This document shows positions 1-4,308 of a stretch of 9,960 nt of DNA, in pieces. The notes beneath the pieces were generated by a model, which was not told where the DNA came from, did not search any database, and was given only the letters and a program-made list of their open reading frames with translations. Within the stretch, counting starts at the first letter, position 1; every line of letters begins with the position of its first letter. The DNA is from Mageeibacillus sp. UBA1193. Lineage in GTDB: Bacteria; Bacillota; Clostridia; Saccharofermentanales; Saccharofermentanaceae. The position numbers were made by a program, and so were the translations under genes. Location of the stretch: positions 15,403 to 25,362 of the forward strand of contig DBYF01000112.1 in NCBI GenBank assembly GCA_002310155.1, written 5' to 3'.

Positions 1-167
1 TGCTGACGCCATGCGACACAGTTGATGAAATCAGACTGTCTCTCGCCGTTCTGGCTCTTGAAGCGTCTGTCACATGCGATCGTGAAAGAACAAACTGCGA
101 TATTGCTCGGAGTCTGCTTAACTTCCGGATCCTTGGTCAATCTACCCATTAAAATAACTTTGTTCAT
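1..167 (-). CDS. ssb: Single-stranded DNA-binding protein, 5' part (runs off left edge)
   Basis: SSB binds single-stranded DNA during replication, repair and recombination through an OB fold. The visible 55 residues begin [19 protein letters not shown] and continue through a segment ending [10 protein letters not shown]. This is the standard SSB opening: the NxVxLxGRLTxDPE strand, followed after a variable loop by the F(I/F)xxVAWR strand. The C-terminal acidic tail lies outside the window. The start is the ATG at 165-167, preceded on the minus strand by GGGAG at 176-180. The gap to the rpsF stop codon is only 23 bases, so the two are co-transcribed. In Firmicutes the usual order is rpsF-ssb-rpsR, so rpsR is expected just beyond the left edge (inference). 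The family assignment is secure. Whether this is the primary replicative SSB is inferred from the ribosomal-protein context. Confidence 0.95.
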   Translation of the reverse strand, partial: MNKVILMGRLTKDPEVKQTPSNIAVCSFTIACDRRFKSQNGERQSDFINCVAWRQ

Positions 168-190
168 AGTCGTTACTCCCTTTTACCGAA

Positions 191-478
191 TTACTCCTCA
201 ATGCGGATAACAAGGAAACGCAGTACGCCTTCTGTGATCTTCAGCACACGCTCGATCTCCTTCGGGAAATCGGCATCAGATGTGAAGTTGAACAGAAGAT
301 AGAAACCGTCCTTCTGATCCTCGATCTCGTAAGCCATCTTCTTCATACCAATGGACTCCATAGAGTCAATAGTACCAGCAGACTCGATCTTAGCCTTGAT
401 AGCCTCTGTGGTAGAAGTAATACCTTCATCACCGAGTTCCGGGCTCAGAACAACCATCATTTCATACTTGTTCGCCAT
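191..478 (-). CDS. rpsF: 30S ribosomal protein S6 (bS6)
   Basis: This gene encodes a 95-residue protein, the normal length for bS6. It opens MANKYEMMVVLSPELGDEG and ends RFLVIRIEE. Diagnostic features are the YE.M.V..P.L first strand, the central KKMAYEIEDQKDGFYLLFNF segment (residues about 46-65; compare the family's G.R.LAY.I....G.Y....F pattern) and the late strand ITEGVLRFLVIR. S6 binds S18 and the central domain of 16S rRNA in the small-subunit platform. The start is supported by a strong AGGAGG Shine-Dalgarno within 488-496, about 8 bases from the ATG. It is the first gene of a leftward operon with ssb. Just upstream lie a consensus-like promoter and a structured leader that could allow feedback regulation by the S6:S18 complex. 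Confidence 0.97.
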   Translation of the reverse strand: MANKYEMMVVLSPELGDEGITSTTEAIKAKIESAGTIDSMESIGMKKMAYEIEDQKDGFYLLFNFTSDADFPKEIERVLKITEGVLRFLVIRIEE

Positions 479-501
479 GATTTCTCACCTCCTCCTGGAC
501 T

Positions 502-566
502 AGAACGGCTCTCATACCTTCATCGATGAGAGCGAGGATATTTCTCACATATATAAATATGTTCTC
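502..566 (-). promoter_or_regulatory. Candidate S6:S18-binding leader structure upstream of rpsF
   Basis: In the rpsF transcript the leader contains a perfect 8-bp stem, GCTCTCAT pairing with ATGAGAGC (plus-strand 526-533 and 508-515), with a 10-base loop. Immediately 3' of the first-named stem's partner comes CCGTTCT. GTTCT can pair with AGAAC further upstream (near 562-566), leaving CC(G) at the junction of the two helices. An A/T-rich hairpin, ACATAT/ATATGT (about 548-563), competes with or sits inside the outer helix. A CCG trinucleotide beside such a helix is the known hallmark of the rpsF leader element recognised by the S6:S18 complex, which mimics the S18 site on 16S rRNA. The pairing is seen directly. 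The regulatory identity is inference from location and the CCG, and it has not been tested against a covariance model. Confidence 0.42.
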
Positions 567-588
567 TGCATCCTTCGCAGCACGTGAT

Positions 589-617
589 AGGATAACACAT
601 GTCACGGGGACGGTCAA
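589..617 (-). promoter_or_regulatory. Sigma-A-type promoter of rpsF-ssb
   Basis: On the minus strand, TTGACC (plus-strand 612-617) is followed by a 17-base spacer and TATCCT (589-594), with an extended TG one base before the -10 box. The expected transcription start is near 582, giving a leader of about 100 bases before the rpsF ATG at 478. That leader contains the candidate S6:S18 structure. Both boxes and the spacing fit the housekeeping consensus well. Confidence 0.75.
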
Positions 618-680
618 CCCTAAAGCCCGAAAAGTAAGAAATCTATCCTCATTATCCGCCTTAAGGGCAGAAAATGATGC

Positions 681-729
681 TGTCAGAGGGCCCTTCCGTA
701 CACCGAAAACCGGAAGGAACGGTCCGACA
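681..729 (-). other. Large imperfect hairpin in distal rpsF upstream region
   Basis: CTTCCG (693-698) pairs with CGGAAG (711-716) around a 12-base loop. GGGCC (688-692) pairs with GGTCC (721-725, one G-T pair), and TGTC (681-684) pairs with GACA (726-729). Short asymmetric bulges separate the three helices. On the minus strand the structure begins about where a transcript from the TATAAT at 735-740 would start. Neither side is followed by a proper T-run, so it is not a standard terminator. It could be a leader element, a small RNA or a 5'-end stabiliser. The structure is visible; its role is unknown. Confidence 0.5.
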
Positions 730-734
730 AAATT

Positions 735-740
735 ATTATA
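735..740 (-). promoter_or_regulatory. Candidate distal promoter -10 box
   Basis: A perfect TATAAT lies on the minus strand at 735-740. The hexamer 17 bases upstream (AGATAT) is a poor -35 box, and there is no correctly spaced TG extension, so this is a weaker call than the proximal rpsF promoter. If active, its transcript would start near 728, at the foot of the hairpin at 681-729, and would read through the proximal promoter into rpsF. Confidence 0.35.
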
Positions 741-810
741 TCGCACAGGGTCTTCGGATATCTATATGATACAGGCGCAATTTTATTGGATACGCTTATA
801 TTCAGATATA

Positions 811-860
811 TTCAGACTTTTCCGATGTATATGGTATTATAGAAAACTGAATGATATAAT
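811..860 (+). promoter_or_regulatory. Promoter region for the 923-1803 gene pair (two overlapping extended -10 candidates)
   Basis: Two plus-strand candidates are visible. TATTAT at 835-840 has an extended TGG in front and TTCAGA at 811-816 as a 4-of-6 -35 box with an 18-base spacer. TATAAT at 855-860 has a perfect extended TGA in front but a poor -35 box. Either would give a short leader of about 55-75 bases ending at the GGAG ribosome binding site (911-914). I cannot tell which is used. Confidence 0.5.
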
Positions 861-922
861 TGTGAAGATAAATTGATATTTACCCTGAAATGACGTAATT
901 ATCGCCGAATGGAGCTAACTAT

Positions 923-1522
923 ATGAAAATGGATAAGAAAAAGATTCTCTATATCGCCGCAGCCGTCCTGGCGCTGATCCTCGCGATCGTACTGTTCTTT
1001 GTCGTTCGCAGCTGCAGCAAGAAGGACGATACATCCACATCAGATACTTCCGGTCCGGCAACTTCTTCGACCGCTGTCGCGACAGATTCTGACGGAAACA
1101 CGATCGTTCCGCCGGCCGATCCGTCCACTGACGTTTCTGGAGATACATCCGCTTCCGGTGACGTAACAGCTCCGGCTGATCCGAGCAGTTCCGGATCTGA
1201 TGCTTCCTCTTCTTCCAGTTCCAAAGATCCTTCGGCGGATCCTTCTGATCCGGCCACATCTTCTGATCCGTCCGCTACTTCCGGCAACGGCGCACTGCCT
1301 GTCGTAACAGAGGACGATGAAGGCGAACTCGTCATCGTTCCGCCGGATACAACAGCAGGCAATAATCCGGGTTCCTCTCAGGATCCGAGCGAGAGCGGCA
1401 AGCCGACAAGCCAGGGCCAGACAGATCCTACATCTAAGCCGACTTCTAAGCCGACTTCCAAGCCGTCAGGAAACTCCACCAAGGAGTCCGCGATCGAGCT
1501 CCCGTTCGTCCCGATCGACTGA
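923..1522 (+). CDS. Membrane-anchored Ser/Thr/Asp/Pro-rich low-complexity protein
   Basis: I do not recognise a family. The 199-residue product has a positively charged start (MKMDKKK), one hydrophobic segment at about residues 8-28 and then RSCSKK. This fits a single-pass anchor with the rest outside. Residues about 33-190 are low complexity: many Ser, Thr, Asp, Pro and Gly, with repeated ADPS/SDP motifs at 65-116 and three tandem TSKP units at about 170-181. Two similar short segments, NTIVPPADP (59-67) and LVIVPPDTT (136-144), stand out, and the protein ends in a less repetitive IELPFVPID. A cysteine at 31 follows the hydrophobic stretch, but Arg-Ser before it does not make a good lipobox. 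GGAG at 911-914 supports the start. A gap of only 14 bases separates it from the PqqD-like gene, so they are probably co-transcribed. A cell-surface spacer or wall-spanning role is plausible but unproven. Confidence 0.75.
   Translation: MKMDKKKILYIAAAVLALILAIVLFFVVRSCSKKDDTSTSDTSGPATSSTAVATDSDGNTIVPPADPSTDVSGDTSASGDVTAPADPSSSGSDASSSSSSKDPSADPSDPATSSDPSATSGNGALPVVTEDDEGELVIVPPDTTAGNNPGSSQDPSESGKPTSQGQTDPTSKPTSKPTSKPSGNSTKESAIELPFVPID
1430..1465 (+). repeat. Three tandem 12-bp units encoding TSKP
   Basis: Three consecutive 12-base units (ACATCTAAGCCG, ACTTCTAAGCCG, ACTTCCAAGCCG) encode Thr-Ser-Lys-Pro three times inside the low-complexity surface protein. They differ by only one or two bases, which fits recent in-frame slippage or duplication. 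Such repeats usually vary in copy number between strains (general knowledge). Confidence 0.85.
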
Positions 1523-1536
1523 TAAGAGGTAACACT

Positions 1537-1803
1537 ATGAAGCTTTCCCCGAATTTTCTGATCCATAAGCAGGAAGATGATGGCGAGTATCTCCTGATCC
1601 CCGTTGCCGATGCTTCTTTCTCCGGTGTCGTCCGTGGAAACAAGACATTCGGCACGATCCTCGGTCTCCTCTCGGAGGAGACGACCGAGGAAGAGATCAT
1701 CGAGCGCATGAAAGCACAGTTCGATGCTCCGGCAGAGCTCATCGAGGGTGATGTACACCGTGCGCTGTCTGAATTGAGATCGATCAACGCGATCGTCGAG
1801 TGA
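1537..1803 (+). CDS. PqqD-family protein (RRE-like winged helix), stand-alone
   Basis: The 88-residue product has the layout of small PqqD-like proteins. An N-terminal beta-hairpin region (residues about 7-30) is followed by NKTFGTILGLLSEETTEEEI (about 35-54), then a helix leading to ..ERMKAQFDAP and a final helix HRALSELRSINAIVE. The pattern of an aliphatic helix after a Asn-x-(T/S) turn, an acidic EEEI helix start, and a closing 'L...G/N-ai' is typical of the family. PqqD domains bind the leader peptides of ribosomally made, modified peptides and present them to radical-SAM or other enzymes. No precursor peptide, radical-SAM enzyme or cyclase is visible here, so the partner is unknown. The start follows AGAGG at 1525-1529. 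It lies 14 bases after the low-complexity surface-protein gene and converges on the deacetylase gene 21 bases away. Confidence 0.75.
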   Translation: MKLSPNFLIHKQEDDGEYLLIPVADASFSGVVRGNKTFGTILGLLSEETTEEEIIERMKAQFDAPAELIEGDVHRALSELRSINAIVE

Positions 1804-1824
1804 TTTTTCCGAAGAAACAGGAAC

Positions 1825-2880
1825 TTAATCCAGTTCGTCCAGAAGGCCGAACCGGTATCCTTCGCCTTCCAGATAGGTCAGGACCGCATCCAGTTCATTG
1901 ACATTGGACTGTGAATCGTTGTGCATCAGTGCGATCGCGCCGTTATGGTGATAGGTCTGGAAGTGATCCAGCACGAATCCCGGCTCCGGCTGCGCGCTGG
2001 GTGTGTAATCGTTATACGCGATACTCCAGAATACAGTCTTATATCCGCAGTCGCTGATGAGCGTCATCAGTCTCTTGGTGTATGTTCCCTTCGGTGTACG
2101 GAAGTACGGATCCAGCGAATAGCCTGTCTTCTCGTAGAAATATTCAGCCGTATCAAAGATCTCCGAAGTGATCTGTTCGACGGTCATCGGGACGAGGTCC
2201 GAGTGCGTCACCGTGTGGTTACAGACCATGTGGCCTTCTTCCTTCATGCGGACGGCATAGTCCGAGCACTTCTCGAGATACATCTTGGTCACGAAGAAGC
2301 TCGCCTTCGCATTATGTTTTTTCAGAGTATCCAGGAGAGAAACAGTCTTGTCCGACGGATATCCGCAGTCAAACGTCAGATAGATGACCTTCTCCCCTTC
2401 CGGCACGTGATCGTTGATGTACGCGCCGTTATAGTCCTTGATCGTGAAGAACTCATAGGAACCGGAGACGGAGTGGTCCGTTTTGCGCTGGAAGCACCAG
2501 CTCTCCTTCATCGTATTGTCCAGAGAATCGTAGTAGGAAGCATTGTCCGTGATCTTCTTACGGAGTGCACGGATCTGGGACAGATAATCTGCCGGCGCCG
2601 CACTCGGTTCCGTCGTTGACTCTGTCGTTTCAGACATTTCAGTCGTGCTTTCCGTGGTGATCTCAGTGGTGCTTTCAGAAGTGCTTTCCGAGAGGAAAGA
2701 TGATTCAGAAGTCTCTTTCGGAGGTTCGATGATCTTCACAGATTCGGATGTTTCCGAGGATGAGGACGGCTGGACCTGTGTCGCCGGTTTCTCTTCCTTT
2801 TTTCCCGCGCATCCCGCGGCAAAAGCACTGTTCATCATCATGGTCAGCAGGATCGCTGCCGCTATTCGATTTCTTTTCAT
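1825..2880 (-). CDS. PdaA-like polysaccharide (peptidoglycan) deacetylase lipoprotein
   Basis: The product has 351 residues. Residues 1-23 form a signal peptide ending AAG before Cys24, a plausible lipobox. A Ser/Thr/Glu-rich linker follows (about 33-95), then a pre-domain and a NodB catalytic domain (about 163-350). Motif 1 is TFDCGY (169-174): Asp171 is the expected base, and Cys172 sits where classical NodB enzymes have a second Asp. Motif 2 is NHTVTH (His222 and His226, metal ligands), motif 3 is RTPKG (261-265), and motif 5 is LMH (His320). The order, the FFVT and GYKTVFWSIAYNDY segments and the substituted second Asp match Bacillus PdaA (TFDNGY), which removes acetyl groups from N-acetylmuramic acid in peptidoglycan. 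Activity on the cell wall outside the membrane is likely; the exact substrate is inference. AGAGGA at 2888-2893 supports the start. Confidence 0.88.
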   Translation of the reverse strand: MKRNRIAAAILLTMMMNSAFAAGCAGKKEEKPATQVQPSSSSETSESVKIIEPPKETSESSFLSESTSESTTEITTESTTEMSETTESTTEPSAAPADYLSQIRALRKKITDNASYYDSLDNTMKESWCFQRKTDHSVSGSYEFFTIKDYNGAYINDHVPEGEKVIYLTFDCGYPSDKTVSLLDTLKKHNAKASFFVTKMYLEKCSDYAVRMKEEGHMVCNHTVTHSDLVPMTVEQITSEIFDTAEYFYEKTGYSLDPYFRTPKGTYTKRLMTLISDCGYKTVFWSIAYNDYTPSAQPEPGFVLDHFQTYHHNGAIALMHNDSQSNVNELDAVLTYLEGEGYRFGLLDELD

Positions 2881-2900
2881 TTTTTTGTCCTCTCAGGTAT

Positions 2901-2926
2901 GAGCAGACCGGTTGGTCACGTTGCTC
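2901..2926 (-). other. Leader hairpin upstream of the deacetylase gene
   Basis: GAGCA (2901-2905) pairs with TGCTC (2922-2926), and inside it GACC (2906-2909) pairs with GGTC (2914-2917) around a GGTT loop, with a one-sided ACGT bulge. It lies just upstream of the ribosome binding site of the deacetylase gene. It would sit at the extreme 5' end of the mRNA if transcription starts from the TATAAT at 2941-2946. A stabilising 5' stem is a reasonable guess; no ligand or regulator is implied. Confidence 0.4.
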
Positions 2927-2940
2927 ACTTTCATGTCACA

Positions 2941-2946
2941 ATTATA
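2941..2946 (-). promoter_or_regulatory. Candidate -10 box for the deacetylase gene
   Basis: A perfect TATAAT lies on the minus strand 61 bases upstream of the deacetylase ATG. The best -35-like hexamer, TTGTCA at 2969-2974, is 22 bases away, which is too far for a normal sigma-A promoter. The promoter may depend on an activator, or the -35 box may be weak. The intergenic region (2881-3129) otherwise holds the hairpin at 2901-2926 and the pilT promoter, and I see no gene in it. Confidence 0.4.
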
Positions 2947-3094
2947 CTCGCGGGCGTCCTGCGTTTGGTGACAAATTGCTAACGAAATGTTGAAAAAATC
3001 GGGATTAAAATGCGTCGAAGCGATCAATCTTGAAGAAAAAGTAACAATCATGTGAAAGATGCAAAAAATTGTATCAAAGGAATTTGTTTTCATG

Positions 3095-3100
3095 TATAAT
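3095..3100 (+). promoter_or_regulatory. Candidate -10 box for the pilT-like gene
   Basis: A perfect TATAAT lies on the plus strand, ending 29 bases before the ATG at 3130. This gives a leader of only about 23 bases that carries a strong GGAGG at 3118-3122. No good -35 box stands at 16-18 bases; TTGTAT at 3069-3074 is 20 bases away. The -10 match and its position in an A/T-rich stretch support a promoter here, so the pilT-like gene has its own transcription unit. Confidence 0.5.
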
Positions 3101-3129
3101 GTACATATCTTTATTTCGGAGGTGTACTT

Positions 3130-4197
3130 ATGACTTTTGAACAATTAATGGATTATGCCATCGAGCAAGATTGTTCCGACGTACATATTACTGTAGGTAC
3201 CAACTTAGCGGTTAGAAGATACGGAACTCTCCATATTCTCGACGAGCGTCCTACGGCGGAAGAATCTCTTGCAATGATCTACACGATCCTTTCTAACGAG
3301 GAGATCGAGCGCGTAGAAGCCGGTGAGGATCTCGACCTCGGTCTTATGATCGACAACGAAGTCAGAATCAGAGCGAACGTTTATCATCAGCGCAACAACC
3401 TGGCCTGCAGCATCCGCCTCCTTATGGCTCAGATTCCTGAATTCGAAGAGCTCGGTCTTCCGGAAGTTGTTAAGACAATGTCTTCTGCGAAGAACGGTAT
3501 CATTCTCGTAACCGGTCCTACGGGTTCCGGTAAGACGACCACCATGGCCGCTATCATTGACTACATCAACAAGAACGAGGCTAGACACGTTATCACGATC
3601 GAGGACCCGATCGAGTACATCTATCCTCATAACCGTGCGATGATCCATCAGCGTGAGCTCCACCGTGATACGGACTCTTTCGCTAACGCTCTGCACTCTT
3701 CACTCCGTGAAGACCCGGATATCATCTTCGTTGGTGAGATGCGTGACTTCGAGACTATCTCCGCTGCTATCACAGCTGCTGAGACAGGCCACCTCGTTCT
3801 CTCCACTCTCCACACCACCGGTGCTGCTCAGACCATCAACCGTATCATCGACGGTTCCCCGTCTGACAAGCAGGCGATCATCCGTCAGCAGTTCGCGACC
3901 AACATCCGTGGCGTAATCTCCCAGCAGCTCCTTCCGATCAAGGATGGAACAGGACGTATCCTCGCTACAGAGATCATGCTTGGAACCAACGCGGTCAAGA
4001 ACCTCATTCTCGAGGAAAAGATCCAGATGCTCCCGGGCACCATGCAGTCCAGCCGTCAGCTCGGCATGCATACTCTGAACGATGACCTCATCCGTCTTTA
4101 CAAAGAGGGCTTCCTGAACTATCAGACCATTGCAGACGCTACATACGATCTGCAGGATCTCGAGAAGTCTCTGGGTCTCAACAAGCCGATCTACTAA
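3130..4197 (+). CDS. pilT: PilT-type type IV pilus retraction ATPase
   Basis: The product has 355 residues, full length for PilT (about 345). Hexameric PilT hydrolyses ATP at the inner face of the membrane to depolymerise type IV pili, powering twitching and DNA uptake. The N-terminal domain opens with SDVHITVG (16-23, the usual SD.H...G signature). The Walker A loop is GPTGSGKTT (129-137), the Asp box is TIEDPIEY (156-163), Walker B is REDPDIIFVGEMRD (193-206), and the His box is TGHLVLSTLHTTGA (219-232). AVKNLILEEK (288-297) corresponds to the AIRNLIRE motif needed for retraction in PilT and supports PilT over the extension ATPase PilB. GGAGG at 3118-3122 sets the start. No other pil gene lies in the window. 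Asparagine is encoded by AAC throughout, unlike the neighbouring kinase genes, suggesting strong expression. Confidence 0.93.
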   Translation: MTFEQLMDYAIEQDCSDVHITVGTNLAVRRYGTLHILDERPTAEESLAMIYTILSNEEIERVEAGEDLDLGLMIDNEVRIRANVYHQRNNLACSIRLLMAQIPEFEELGLPEVVKTMSSAKNGIILVTGPTGSGKTTTMAAIIDYINKNEARHVITIEDPIEYIYPHNRAMIHQRELHRDTDSFANALHSSLREDPDIIFVGEMRDFETISAAITAAETGHLVLSTLHTTGAAQTINRIIDGSPSDKQAIIRQQFATNIRGVISQQLLPIKDGTGRILATEIMLGTNAVKNLILEEKIQMLPGTMQSSRQLGMHTLNDDLIRLYKEGFLNYQTIADATYDLQDLEKSLGLNKPIY

Positions 4198-4224
4198 TAC
4201 AGCGGCTGATCTATTCCGAGCGTA

Positions 4225-4255
4225 AAAAGGAGCCTCACGATGTGGGGCTCCTTTT
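4225..4255. terminator. Bidirectional intrinsic terminator between pilT and the kinase operon
   Basis: AAAAGGAGCC... (4225-4238) and its complement ...GGCTCCTTTT (4242-4255) form a 14-bp stem, including one G-T pair, with a GAT loop. The arms end in an A-run on one side and a T-run on the other, so the structure can terminate transcription from both directions. It lies 27 bases after the pilT stop codon and 53 bases beyond the stop codon of the kinase-DegV gene, exactly between two convergent units. Confidence 0.92.
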
Positions 4256-4276
4256 CTGTTCTCTTATTTTGTGTGC

Positions 4277-4304
4277 AAGTGCTTTTACCGCGGCAAAAGC
4301 ACTT
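4277..4304. other. Second inverted repeat beside the terminator
   Basis: AAGTGCTTTT (4277-4286) and AAAAGCACTT (4295-4304) form a perfect 10-bp stem around an 8-base loop containing the palindrome CCGCGG (4288-4293). Nothing T-rich follows it in the minus-strand direction, so alone it is not a standard terminator. It sits only 4 bases beyond the kinase-DegV stop codon and may protect or process the 3' end of that mRNA, or act as a back-up pause site. Confidence 0.6.
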
Positions 4305-4308
4305 ATGC

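Noticed and set aside
462..746. Minus-strand 94-codon frame upstream of and overlapping rpsF
   Set aside because: It spans the rpsF promoter, the hairpins and the ribosome binding site, and shows no protein-like pattern.
740..780. GCACAGGG sequence suggesting a cyclic-di-GMP-I riboswitch
   Set aside because: The following GCAAACC and the rest of the conserved core are absent on either strand.
995..1020. Lipobox-like Cys31 in the low-complexity surface protein
   Set aside because: Arg-Ser precede the cysteine, and the hydrophobic run is long enough to be a membrane anchor, so lipoprotein processing is not supported.
949..1362. Minus-strand 137-codon frame rich in Ser, Glu and Val
   Set aside because: It is the complement of the low-complexity surface-protein gene; the repetitive codons keep the opposite strand open.
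1804..1824. Possible terminator between the convergent PqqD-like and deacetylase genes
   Set aside because: A short T-run is present, but I found only 4-5 bp pairings and no convincing stem; the two transcripts may overlap.
1921..2619. Plus-strand open frame of 232 codons opposite the deacetylase
   Set aside because: It is antisense to conserved NodB motifs with no family features; a shadow frame.
2893..3144. Minus-strand 83-codon frame between the deacetylase and pilT genes
   Set aside because: It covers the pilT promoter and start codon in A/T-rich intergenic DNA and has no convincing ribosome binding site or homology.
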